Assembly: GCA_029776465.1 (NCBI GenBank)
Contig: JAKOTC010000061.1
Span: 1-7,638, forward strand
Source of the DNA: Bacillota bacterium
Lineage (GTDB): Bacteria > Bacillota > Clostridia > Oscillospirales > JAKOTC01
Length of the DNA: 7,638 bases
Reading direction: 5' to 3'
Shown here: positions 1 through 6,585 of the stretch, piece after piece
Numbering within the stretch: position 1 is the stretch's first letter
How the letters are laid out: every line of letters starts with the position of its first letter
Made by a program: the position numbers and the translations under genes
Notes under the pieces: generated by a model
Told to the model about the DNA's origin: nothing
The model's database searches: none
Seen by the model: only the letters and a program-made list of their open reading frames with translations

Positions 1-120
1 CAGGGGGGCTACACCCTATTCGTGGGCGGAAGTCAGCCAGACCCCCGCAGCCGGGAGCTGACGGGGCAAGACCCGCTTGTTGCTGAGTTTACGGTAATAG
101 GTCATTTGCAACTGGATTAA
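1..120 (+). CDS. C-terminal end of a GH3 beta-glucosidase-like protein (partial, 5' end outside the window)
   Basis: Frame 1 is open from the first base and ends in TAA at 118-120, giving 39 residues. The segment GGYTLFVGGSQPDPRS near its start is the typical end of the fibronectin type III-like domain that closes many glycoside hydrolase family 3 beta-glucosidases and beta-xylosidases. The catalytic domains lie off the left edge, so substrate cannot be judged. A hairpin with a T-tract 15 bases after the stop ends the transcription unit. The gene shares direction with the alpha-galactosidase gene downstream, which fits a sugar-degradation locus, but that gene has its own promoter. The call rests on one short motif; family assignment is likely, exact activity unknown. 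Confidence 0.72.
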   Translation, partial: QGGYTLFVGGSQPDPRSRELTGQDPLVAEFTVIGHLQLD

Positions 121-135
121 TCATCCTCACATAAC

Positions 136-169
136 AGGGGACCGCATGTTCTATGCGATCCCCTTTTTT
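136..169 (+). terminator. Intrinsic terminator after the GH3-like gene
   Basis: AGGGGACCGCAT (136-147) pairs with ATGCGATCCCCT (153-164) with one C/A mismatch and a 5-base loop. Six T residues follow at 164-169. It begins 15 bases after the TAA at 120, and separates the GH3-like gene from the melA promoter. Confidence 0.88.
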
Positions 170-221
170 ATCTCCTTGCCGGCTTTGAGATAAGAAAATT
201 ATAATATTGCCTTTCTGACTG

Positions 222-251
222 TTGCATCCGCTTTGGAATCTGTATTATAAT
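222..251 (+). promoter_or_regulatory. Putative sigma-A type promoter of melA
   Basis: A perfect -10 box TATAAT lies at 246-251 and a weak -35 candidate TTGCAT at 222-227, spaced 18 bases. Transcription would start near 258 and leave a leader of about 50 bases. A second TATAAT at 200-205 with TTGCCG at 176-181, also 18 apart, is an alternative. The weak -35 box would fit a promoter that needs an activator, but no regulator gene is in the window. Confidence 0.5.
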
Positions 252-255
252 ACAG
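240..255. promoter_or_regulatory. Perfect 16-bp palindrome over the melA -10 box (candidate operator)
   Basis: CTGTATTATAATACAG is an exact palindrome that contains the TATAAT box and ends about two bases before the expected transcription start. A dimeric repressor bound here would block RNA polymerase. No known operator consensus is matched with certainty. Part of the symmetry is automatic because TTATAA is itself palindromic, but the outer CTGTA/TACAG arms are not explained by that. Confidence 0.4.
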
Positions 256-309
256 CTAAATGGAACCCTTTGCGCAGAAATTCAAAATAATTGTAAAGGA
301 TTGAGTGGT

Positions 310-1629
310 ATGCCTAAGAAAATTGCATTCATCGGCGCGGGCAGCTTTGGCTTTACCCGGGGGCTGGTCAAGGACATTCTCACCTTTCCGGCCTTTGCCG
401 ACGCGGAACTGGCCCTGATGGACATCGACGAGGAACGGCTGGCCTACATCGAAAGGGCCTGCAAAAAAATCGTGAAGGCAGGCAATTATCCCGCCACCAT
501 TACCTCCACCACCGACCGGGCCAAGGCCCTGGAAGGGGCCGACGGCGTATTGATTACCATTCTGGCCGGCGGCGTTCAGGTGTTTCGGCATGATATCGAG
601 ATTCCTATGGCGTATGGGGTGGACATCAACGTGGGGGACACCCGGGGCCCCTCCGGCATTTTCCGCGCCCTCCGCACCATTCCCGTGATGCTGGAGATCT
701 GCAGGGATATTGAAAGGTATTGCCCCAACGCGGTGGTGCTGAACTATACCAATCCCATGGCCATGCTTTGCCGCGCAATGCAGCAGGCCACGAAGGTCAA
801 TGTCACCGGCCTCTGCCACAGCGTTCAGGGAACCGCCGAGATGCTGGCCAGATGGATCGGAGCGCCCATGGAGGAAGTGACCTACCTCTGCGCAGGCATC
901 AACCATCAGGCCTGGTATCTGGAATACAAGTGGAACGGAAAGGACGCCTATCCCCTGATCCGCAAGGCGGTGGAGGAAAACCAGAGCATCTATCAGGAAG
1001 AAGTGGTCCGCAATGAGATGTTTAAGCATCTGGGCTATTATGTCACAGAGTCCTCCGGCCACAACTCAGAGTATAACGCCTGGTTCCGCAAGCGCCCCGA
1101 CCTGATTGAAAAGTACTGCAACGGCACCGGCTGGAACCCGGGGGTTCACGCCTATATCCTGAAGGTTTATCTCGAACGGGAAAACATCTGGAGGGAGGAG
1201 ATTGAAAAGTGGCTGAACCAGGAGGAGGTTGATCTGAAGCGGGGCCATGAATACGCCGCTTACATTTTCAACGCCTGCTTCGGCGATGGAACCATGTTTG
1301 AATTCAACGGCAATGTCCGCAATGACGGTATCATCGACAACCTGCCTCGGGGCTGTTGCGTGGAGGTGCCGGTGGTGGCATCAAAGGCCGGGCTTCGCAC
1401 CATCCGGGTGGGCAGCCTGCCCCTGCAGCTGGCCGCGCTCAACGGCCTGAACGCCTGTTGTGAAGAGCTGGCGGTGGAGGCCGCACTCACCGGAGACCCC
1501 GACAAGGTATATTATGCCATCTATCATGACCCCCTGACTTCGGCGGTGCTCAGCCTGGCCGAGATCAAGGAAATGGTGGATGCCATGTTCGAGAAAAACA
1601 GGGATTATCTGCCCCAGTTCAAGTTATAA
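310..1629 (+). CDS. melA: Alpha-galactosidase, glycoside hydrolase family 4 (MelA type)
   Basis: A 439-residue cytoplasmic enzyme expected to hydrolyse alpha-1,6-galactosides such as melibiose by the NAD+ and Mn2+ dependent redox-elimination mechanism of GH4. Visible are the N-terminal Rossmann motif FIGAGSFGF (7-15), MDID (37-40) where NAD ribose is usually bound, [16 protein letters not shown] (110-125), NYTNPMAM (145-152), CHSVQGT (169-175) and GINH (196-199). C169 and H199 are the expected metal ligands. CHS, rather than the CN/CD-type motif of 6-phospho-glucosidases, marks the alpha-galactosidase branch. [20 protein letters not shown] (335-354) closely resembles E. coli MelA as I recall it, and the length (about 450 in E. 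coli) agrees. ATG 310 is chosen because AAGGA at 296-300 sits 9 bases upstream; TTG 301 would touch it. No sugar transporter is adjacent in the window. Confidence 0.93.
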   Translation: MPKKIAFIGAGSFGFTRGLVKDILTFPAFADAELALMDIDEERLAYIERACKKIVKAGNYPATITSTTDRAKALEGADGVLITILAGGVQVFRHDIEIPMAYGVDINVGDTRGPSGIFRALRTIPVMLEICRDIERYCPNAVVLNYTNPMAMLCRAMQQATKVNVTGLCHSVQGTAEMLARWIGAPMEEVTYLCAGINHQAWYLEYKWNGKDAYPLIRKAVEENQSIYQEEVVRNEMFKHLGYYVTESSGHNSEYNAWFRKRPDLIEKYCNGTGWNPGVHAYILKVYLERENIWREEIEKWLNQEEVDLKRGHEYAAYIFNACFGDGTMFEFNGNVRNDGIIDNLPRGCCVEVPVVASKAGLRTIRVGSLPLQLAALNGLNACCEELAVEAALTGDPDKVYYAIYHDPLTSAVLSLAEIKEMVDAMFEKNRDYLPQFKL

Positions 1630-1640
1630 CCAATACATAA

Positions 1641-1736
1641 TGTATTAATCCTTCGGGATTCAACAAAAATTCCCCTGATTCGCCGGCTTTCGACGAGGTC
1701 AGGGGAATTTTATTTGAGGGTGTTTTGAGAGCCCGG
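1641..1736 (-). repeat. Structured repeat, copy 1 (~96 bp), between melA and the glycosyltransferase gene
   Basis: This stretch aligns almost without gaps (one single-base indel) to 2934-3030. Shared blocks are TGTATTAA, GATTCAACAAAAA, the CCCC/GGGG stem cores, CTTTCGAC, and TTTTGA followed by a CCGG-containing end. It is oriented as the 3' flank of the minus-strand gene ending at 1748, ending 11 bases from that stop codon. Copy 1 also contains a small hairpin AATCC-TTCG-GGATT (1647-1660) that copy 2 lacks. Its core acts as a terminator. Confidence 0.75.
1666..1711. terminator. Bidirectional intrinsic terminator for melA and the convergent glycosyltransferase gene
   Basis: AAAATTCCCCTGA (1666-1678) pairs perfectly with TCAGGGGAATTTT (1699-1711), 13 bp. 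T1679/G1698, a bulged G1697 and an inner TCG/CGA pairing extend the stem to an 11-base loop. The A/T runs at both ends give a T-tract in either direction: five T on the minus strand after GGGGAA and four on the plus strand. It lies 36 bases after the melA stop and 36 bases after the glycosyltransferase stop, so it can serve both. Confidence 0.88.
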
Positions 1737-1747
1737 TCGGAAAAATC

Positions 1748-2830
1748 CTAATTTGGAAGCTGGCGAATCAGGGTGTTAAGCAGGGTCTGGGATTTTTCGT
1801 CCTTCAGCATCTCCAGTCCGCTTCGCAGGAAGGAGCGGGCCTTGTCGTAGAGCCTGAGGTGATAGCAGGCGATGGCGGCCAGCACATAGAATTCCTGATT
1901 CCAGGCGCGGGGGTCGGAGACGGCATGGGGATATCGGTTTTTCTTAATGGTGACGGCTTTGGAAGCGGCGTCCACCAGGGTCCGCCAGTCCTCATTTTTC
2001 TTGCAGAAGAGCATCAGCGCCAGATAGGGTTCCCGGGAGTCGGGCAGTTCCCGGGTGGCCTTCAACAGCCACTCCTTGGCCTCTGCCGTTCTGTCCAGGG
2101 CCGCCAGGCAGTCGCTGACCAAACGCATCAGATCGCTTCGCTCCACCTTGTCCGGGCTGGGAAGGGCCAGGCTCTTTTTCAGCGTCTCAATGGCTTCCTC
2201 ATAACGGCCCAGGGAGGCATACTCCCGTCCCAGGCAGCCTATCATCCGGGCATCTTTGGGGTTTTCCTCGGCCGCAAGCTCCAGCAGGGGCAGATAGCTG
2301 CTTCGGGCTTTGTTCAGGTCGGGCTGATGGTGGATCACAATTTCCTTTGCCTCAACAATATTGGGCTTGCCCGGCCCGGTGAACTCTAAAATCTCGTGAA
2401 CGGGGTACTTCCACCGGAACCCGTGCCGGGCGTGGATTTTGGAATAGGGAATCAGGATGTTGGGCGTTCCGTCGGGATTCACGCTCCAGATGTAGGAATA
2501 GGTCACCTGATGGGTAGAAGGCTGCCAGACCTTCTCCAGCTTCTCCCGCCAGCCGGGCTGAAGACTTTCATCGATGTCCAGGGAGATGCAGATATCCGCG
2601 TCCTGGGGCAGGAGGTCCAAAAGCTCCTGTCTGGCCTTGTCAAAGCGCCAGGGGGAGATGACAAGATGATGCACGGTGGCACCCAGCGCCTTGAATTTAT
2701 CCGCAGTGGCATCGGTGGATCCGGTGTCTCCGATGATGACGGCGTCGGCCTCCCGGGCCGATTCCATGAATTTTTCCACGAATTTTTCTTCGTTTTTTGC
2801 GATGGCATAAATGACGATTTTATATTTCAA
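1748..2830 (-). CDS. Family 2 glycosyltransferase with C-terminal TPR-like helices
   Basis: A 360-residue cytoplasmic protein expected to transfer a sugar from a nucleotide-sugar donor; acceptor unknown. The GT-A half shows the first strand YKIVIYAIAKNEE (3-15), DTGSTD (35-40) for nucleotide binding and DID (85-87) as the DxD-type metal site. KYPVHEILEF (141-150) resembles the closing part of the catalytic domain in this group. Residues from about 190 on look like TPR helices, clearest at REYASLGRYEEAIETLKKSLAL (202-223). No membrane segment is seen. TTG 2830 is preferred because AAGGTGA (2841-2835) lies five bases upstream and translation from there begins with the usual first strand. ATG 2857 has no ribosome site and would sit only about 7 bases from the predicted transcript start. 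It is flanked by two copies of one repeat and has its own promoter. Confidence 0.85.
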   Translation of the reverse strand: MKYKIVIYAIAKNEEKFVEKFMESAREADAVIIGDTGSTDATADKFKALGATVHHLVISPWRFDKARQELLDLLPQDADICISLDIDESLQPGWREKLEKVWQPSTHQVTYSYIWSVNPDGTPNILIPYSKIHARHGFRWKYPVHEILEFTGPGKPNIVEAKEIVIHHQPDLNKARSSYLPLLELAAEENPKDARMIGCLGREYASLGRYEEAIETLKKSLALPSPDKVERSDLMRLVSDCLAALDRTAEAKEWLLKATRELPDSREPYLALMLFCKKNEDWRTLVDAASKAVTIKKNRYPHAVSDPRAWNQEFYVLAAIACYHLRLYDKARSFLRSGLEMLKDEKSQTLLNTLIRQLPN

Positions 2831-2870
2831 ACGATCACCTTCATGATTTATCAGCATTTCGTATCAACTT

Positions 2871-2900
2871 ATTGTACCACGGGCCCGCCCCCCTTGTAAA
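2871..2900 (-). promoter_or_regulatory. Promoter of the glycosyltransferase gene
   Basis: On the minus strand, TTTACA (2900-2895) is followed after 18 bases by TACAAT (2876-2871), with TGG directly before the -10 box, an extended -10 feature. The spacer is unusually G/C-rich. Transcription would start near 2864, which supports the TTG start at 2830 over ATG 2857. Confidence 0.6.
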
Positions 2901-2933
2901 GCCCGGCCCGGATTCTGGTCGCAAATTACGGAT

Positions 2934-3030
2934 TGTATTAAAAACCAAAGATTCAACAAAAAAATCCCCTTTGCTGCCGCCTTTCGACAGCCAAAGGGGA
3001 TTTATATTGCTGAGATTTTGACAGACCGGG
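2934..3030 (-). repeat. Structured repeat, copy 2 (~97 bp), after the glycoside hydrolase-like gene
   Basis: Second copy of the element at 1641-1736, in the same orientation. It ends two bases from the stop codon of the minus-strand gene at 3033. The two copies flank the glycosyltransferase gene as direct repeats. Stem bases differ from copy 1 but pairing is kept, and the loop CCGCCTTTCGA differs from copy 1 at one base. Confidence 0.75.
2962..3003 (-). terminator. Intrinsic terminator of the glycoside hydrolase-like gene
   Basis: AAATCCCCTTTG (2962-2973) pairs perfectly with CAAAGGGGATTT (2992-3003). A bulged C2991, an inner CTG/CAG pairing and an 11-base loop complete it. On the minus strand the stem runs into seven T (2965 excluded, complement of the A-run 2958-2964), giving a strong T-tract. 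It starts about 30 bases after the stop codon at 3033-3035. Confidence 0.9.
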
Positions 3031-3032
3031 AA

Positions 3033-4982
3033 TCATTCCGCGAAATGGATTTCTAAAATATCATAGATTTCAAGACGTGGGAGGGTGATTTGGGCGATGC
3101 CCTCCTCAAAGCTAAAGTCCAGGCTTTTGCCGGAGGGCTGCAGCAGGATGCGGGAGGGGGTGTGTTCCAGCCGGATTTGGATCTCCAGCGGTCCGATGAG
3201 GGGGATCTCGTCAATGGTGTAGATATCGGCCAGCTCGTTGTTGTTGGTCATGTTGATCAGGTGGACCATCAGCTTGCCCCGGTTGCGGGTTAAGACCACC
3301 TCCGCCAGATGGCTGCCCGAGACTTTGACCATCGGGTCGGGGAAGAGCTCTTTTATCCGGGCGCCCAGATATTCTCGCAGGGGGACGCTGCGCCCCTTGA
3401 GGTAGCGGGTGCCGATGTCAAAGAAGATGCCGGTGACCCGGCCTTTGCCGTAAGCCGCGGTGGCCGCCGAGACGCCGTAGGGGGAACAGATATCGTTGTA
3501 TTCATAATAGCCGGCAAGGGGGGAGGCACCCTTCAGCTCCACCTCCTGAATGGGGCATTTGATGCCGGCCAGCCAGCCGTCTGCCTCCACCCAGGCGGTT
3601 TTTTCATTAGCCTCGCCCAGGCATACCTGCAGCTCTTCTTCGAAATGCTTGACCGCCTGACCAGTCACCAGCAGCTTTCCGCCATTATAAACATACGCTT
3701 TCAATTCGCTCAGGAGGGCGGGGGAGAGGGTATCCCACTCCGGAACCACAATCAGGGGGTATTCCTGCATGCGGCCGGTGAGCTGGTGATTGGCCAGCAG
3801 CTCTACGGAGTATTGGTTGTCCAGCAGACCCAGCAGCATTCCGCGGATAAAATCCACACGGTCGTTATTGGAACCGAAACAGCGATCCTTGATGCGGGCG
3901 TAGAAGCCTTCGGTGGGATAGAGAATCCCGATTTGGGGAACCGGCTCGCCCCGGTGGCAGAAGGGCTGACGGGCCCTGCAAAACTCCGCAGCGGCGATCA
4001 TGGCCTGAAGCTGGGCGGGTTTGGGCCTGCCGGTGCGGGTCTGGGTGAAATAGGCCTGAAAGCCTCCCCCCAAGGCCAGAACCATGGCGGCCTCACGGCA
4101 GAGCTGGACGGGGGACTTGTGAGTCCATGCCATGTCCTCAAAGGTGCTGGTGAAGCCCCAGGCCATCAGATCCCAGGGTTTGCCCTGACGGGCCATAATG
4201 CGGCCTTCAAACCGGGCGGAGTTAAGGCTGGAGACCCAGCTGTAATCCCCCGAGATAAAGGCAATATCGGCGGGCACCGGCTCGGGCATAAAGGAGGTGT
4301 AGGCCCAGTTGCAGCAGACCTGGAAGTCCGGATTGTGGGCCTTCATCGCCTGGGTGATTTTAAGGACATAGGCCCGGTATCCCTCCCGGTTGATCTCCAT
4401 GAAAACATCATACCCCTCCTCCTCGGGGGATTTGGGAAGCTCGCTTCGTCCGGTTTTTTGCCGGTAGAGGTTGCGGACGGTTTCGCAGTAATCGGGGATG
4501 ACGGCCCAGCTGTCGCCGTCGATCCAAACCCCGTCTACGCCGTATTCATCGCAGAGCTCTTTCAACTGGGGAATCAGCAGCTCATCGGCATAGGGGCTGA
4601 AGACAGAAGTGGAATTTTCATGGGGAGTGCCGTCCGCGTTCACGGCCGCCCACTCCGGATGGTCGGCGATTGCGGCGTTGTCCCAGACCCCCGAGTAATG
4701 CATATAGAGGGCAACGCCGTTTTTGGCCGTGACCTCCCGCCAGATACGGAGCGCGTCGGATTGGATTCCGGGCGCGGCATGCCCTACTTGGGTGGGATAG
4801 CTGGACCAGCCGGGGTGACCCTTGCAGTCGCATTGTATGTAATCGGGGCGGACCCGGTCGATGATCTCCTGAATGAGCTCGGGCGTAGTGTCCGATCCGA
4901 TGTTCTGGTCCTGCGGTCTTGCGTGGAAGTCAAAATGGATACCCAGAAAGCTTTCGCTTCGTTTCTTTCGCTTGGGATACAT
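3033..4982 (-). CDS. Putative glycoside hydrolase: TIM-barrel (GHL6/alpha-L-fucosidase-like) with beta-galactosidase trimerisation-like domain
   Basis: A 649-residue protein without signal peptide, so probably cytoplasmic, acting on imported oligosaccharides. Residues about 12-340 look like a (beta/alpha)8 barrel: GIHFDFHARP (14-23), ALYMHYSGVWD (91-101) plus HPEW (108-111), then GVWIDGDSW (151-159), where D155 or D157 is the likely catalytic nucleophile. Residues about 345-555 resemble the GATase-like trimerisation domain of GH42 enzymes, with YPLIVVPEWDTLSPA (408-422) and YNGGKLLVTG (432-441). A C-terminal beta-rich domain follows. The pattern recalls the hypothetical glycosyl hydrolase 6 group and alpha-L-fucosidases of the GH29/GH151 kind, but I cannot fix family or substrate. 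ATG 4982 has GGAGG (4993-4989) six bases upstream. It is a single-gene unit with its own promoter and terminator. Confidence 0.78.
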   Translation of the reverse strand: MYPKRKKRSESFLGIHFDFHARPQDQNIGSDTTPELIQEIIDRVRPDYIQCDCKGHPGWSSYPTQVGHAAPGIQSDALRIWREVTAKNGVALYMHYSGVWDNAAIADHPEWAAVNADGTPHENSTSVFSPYADELLIPQLKELCDEYGVDGVWIDGDSWAVIPDYCETVRNLYRQKTGRSELPKSPEEEGYDVFMEINREGYRAYVLKITQAMKAHNPDFQVCCNWAYTSFMPEPVPADIAFISGDYSWVSSLNSARFEGRIMARQGKPWDLMAWGFTSTFEDMAWTHKSPVQLCREAAMVLALGGGFQAYFTQTRTGRPKPAQLQAMIAAAEFCRARQPFCHRGEPVPQIGILYPTEGFYARIKDRCFGSNNDRVDFIRGMLLGLLDNQYSVELLANHQLTGRMQEYPLIVVPEWDTLSPALLSELKAYVYNGGKLLVTGQAVKHFEEELQVCLGEANEKTAWVEADGWLAGIKCPIQEVELKGASPLAGYYEYNDICSPYGVSAATAAYGKGRVTGIFFDIGTRYLKGRSVPLREYLGARIKELFPDPMVKVSGSHLAEVVLTRNRGKLMVHLINMTNNNELADIYTIDEIPLIGPLEIQIRLEHTPSRILLQPSGKSLDFSFEEGIAQITLPRLEIYDILEIHFAE

Positions 4983-5017
4983 AACGGCCCTCCAGTTTCT
5001 AATACTTATTTGCTCTC

Positions 5018-5046
5018 ATTATATCCTGTCGGTGGAAGAGATACAA
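5018..5046 (-). promoter_or_regulatory. Promoter of the glycoside hydrolase-like gene
   Basis: On the minus strand TTGTAT (5046-5041), 17 bases of spacer and a perfect TATAAT (5023-5018). Transcription would start near 5011, leaving a leader of about 30 bases that contains the GGAGG ribosome site at 4993-4989. Confidence 0.65.
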
Positions 5047-5135
5047 GCCGCAGGAGGGTTAAAATATGAAAAATACTGAGGGGAAAGGGGAAAAGAATGT
5101 CGAACAAAAAAATTGAAAAGATGCTGCTTTAGGGG

Positions 5136-5164
5136 TTGACATGCCGACGAAATTTGGGTATAAT
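5136..5164 (+). promoter_or_regulatory. Consensus promoter of the tRNA-fMet gene
   Basis: TTGACA (5136-5141), exactly 17 bases of spacer and TATAAT (5159-5164) match the sigma-70/sigma-A consensus at every position, as expected for a highly expressed stable RNA. The transcript would start near 5171, about 30 bases before the mature tRNA. The leader starts with a short hairpin GCACTT-TGAA-AAGTGC (5171-5186), part of the precursor removed by RNase P. Confidence 0.93.
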
Positions 5165-5200
5165 AATAGAGCACTTTGAAAAGTGCCAAAAATCAGATAT

Positions 5201-5276
<76 letters not shown>

Positions 5277-5287
5277 GCTATAAGATG

Positions 5288-5332
5288 GTCCTGAAGCCTT
5301 GCGCCATGCGGGTTTCAGGACTTTCTCTTTTT
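5288..5332 (+). terminator. Terminator of the tRNA-fMet gene
   Basis: GTCCTGAA (5288-5295) pairs with TTCAGGAC (5314-5321), extended inward by G/T, C-G, C-G and T/G pairs. A T-rich tract with two C interruptions runs from 5322 to 5332. It lies 11 bases after the CCA end. If the crossover is inside the tRNA, this terminator would belong to the integrated element, not the original host flank. Confidence 0.85.
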
Positions 5333-5356
5333 CTGTGGAGAAACTGACCTTCACGG

Positions 5357-5400
5357 TTTTTCTAACGTTTTTCTAACACTTTTCTAACACTTTTTCTAAC
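5357..5400. repeat. Four phased direct repeats (TTTTCTAAC) between tRNA-fMet and int
   Basis: CTAAC, each preceded by four or five T, occurs at 5362-5366, 5373-5377, 5384-5388 and 5396-5400. The steps are 11, 11 and 12 bases, about one helical turn, so all sites face the same side of the DNA. The last copy contains the int stop codon (TAG on the minus strand, 5398-5396). Arm-type binding sites of tyrosine integrases are short direct repeats next to the core site, so this is the natural reading, though unproven. Confidence 0.7.
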
Positions 5401-6562
5401 CACAGAGCATGTTTGAAACCCGGTCTATCATGACTATTTTATTTTTATAATCCACATGAGCATAAGTTTTAGCAGTTATTTGAAAGTCACTGTGTCCAAG
5501 CCACACCTGTATTTCTTTCATGCTAAACCCTAAATTCAATAATAATGTAGCACAGGAATGCCGCAGGTCATGAAACCGAATCTTTTTGAGTTTATGTTTC
5601 TTGAGCAGTTTAGCAAATGTTTCGGTAATGTAATCAGGCTGCAGAAGATTGCCTGTTGAGGTTACGCAAATATAACCATCATATTCGTAATTATAATCAC
5701 TTCCCAATAAGGCTTTGTTCTTTTCCTGATTGTATTTTACTTGCTCAAGGTGGTTACGGATAACATCGCATAGCGGCAATGACCGATAACTGGTTTCGCT
5801 TTTGAGTTTGTTTTGAGGCAGCGAGACCAATTTCCCATCTTCAAAACCTCTAACAACCTTCTGCTTGATGGTAATTACGCCGTTATTAAAATCAATCGCA
5901 TCCCATGTCAAACCTAACACTTCTGAACGCCTTAATCCGTAATATGCTGCAAGCAGTATAGGAGTTTCAATTGTAGACCCTTTTGCAGCCGCAAAAAGCT
6001 TGTTCAGTTCATCGGCGTTATAATAACCGGCAATGAATTTTTCGCGCCTTGGCTTATCAACATAGTCAGCTGCATTTTCTTTTATAAGATTGGTTTTTAC
6101 CGCATACTGCAATGCGCTTCTGATAATGCCGTGATGTTTGATTACCGTGTTAGGCGACAGGCCTTCTTCAAGCTTTTTGGCGTAATACCTTTGAATATCC
6201 ATCGGCTTTACTTTTGTTAATAAGATGCCTTCTTCCTTAAAGTATGGATACACATGCTTGTTCAGCATGTGAATATACCCGTCATAAGTAGTTACCTGAA
6301 TATTGCTTTTATTCAGGGTTATCCATTCTTTAAGAAAATCGCAGAACATTATTTCTGGTGGCTCGATATAATTGGTTTCTTTTTCTTGAGCCATTTCTTC
6401 GTATTGAGACTTTAATTCATTTAGAAACTGCTCTGCTTTTTTCTTGTTTCCTTTCACTATTAAACCGGTGGATATCCATTTTTGTTTGCGCTTTCCTGTA
6501 CTATCTTTAATGTTTAAGACTGCATAGAAAACGCCATTTTTTATTTGTAAGCTTCCTGTCAT
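5396..6562 (-). CDS. int: Tyrosine recombinase / integrase of the tRNA-fMet element
   Basis: A 388-residue site-specific recombinase expected to integrate and excise the element. Residues 1-60 look like an AP2-like arm-binding domain, including KRKQKWISTGLIVKGNKKKAE (24-44). Residues 73-170 are the SAM-like core-binding domain with the usual SPNTVIKHHGIIRSALQYAV (136-155). The catalytic domain has R211 in GLRRSEVLGLTW, a beta-hairpin lysine around 252-254, H331 and R334 in HDLRH, H357 in LGHS and the nucleophile Y367 in TYAHV, so the full R-K-H-R-H-Y set is present. Length is typical of Firmicutes phage and ICE integrases. AAAGGAGG ends 7 bases before ATG 6562. Codon use is more AT-rich than in the glycosidase genes. 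The gene points toward tRNA-fMet, and its stop lies inside the phased repeats. Confidence 0.96.
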   Translation of the reverse strand: MTGSLQIKNGVFYAVLNIKDSTGKRKQKWISTGLIVKGNKKKAEQFLNELKSQYEEMAQEKETNYIEPPEIMFCDFLKEWITLNKSNIQVTTYDGYIHMLNKHVYPYFKEEGILLTKVKPMDIQRYYAKKLEEGLSPNTVIKHHGIIRSALQYAVKTNLIKENAADYVDKPRREKFIAGYYNADELNKLFAAAKGSTIETPILLAAYYGLRRSEVLGLTWDAIDFNNGVITIKQKVVRGFEDGKLVSLPQNKLKSETSYRSLPLCDVIRNHLEQVKYNQEKNKALLGSDYNYEYDGYICVTSTGNLLQPDYITETFAKLLKKHKLKKIRFHDLRHSCATLLLNLGFSMKEIQVWLGHSDFQITAKTYAHVDYKNKIVMIDRVSNMLCG

Positions 6563-6585
6563 TTTCTATCCTCCTTTTATGACAA

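Noticed and set aside
301..309. TTG 301 as the melA start
   Set aside because: It directly abuts the AAGGA ribosome site, leaving no spacing; ATG 310 has the proper distance and begins at the conserved N terminus.
256..1062. 268-codon minus-strand open frame opposite melA
   Set aside because: It lies within and across the start of a clear GH4 gene, has no recognisable domain and no ribosome site that I can see; high GC on the coding strand explains it.
2831..2857. ATG 2857 as the glycosyltransferase start
   Set aside because: No ribosome site precedes it and it is only about 7 bases from the predicted transcript start; the added residues do not belong to the first GT-A strand.
1859..2899. 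Plus-strand open frames opposite the glycosyltransferase gene (1859-2389, 2396-2899)
   Set aside because: Same explanation: shadows of the minus-strand gene, without family motifs.
3309..5069. 586-codon plus-strand open frame antisense to the glycoside hydrolase-like gene
   Set aside because: It is the mirror of a GC-rich gene: composition is dominated by G, A, V, D and L, no domain motif is seen, and the opposite strand has a proper ribosome site, promoter, terminator and recognisable motifs.
5357..5400. CRISPR array
   Set aside because: The repeat period is 11-12 bases without unique spacers, far too short for CRISPR.
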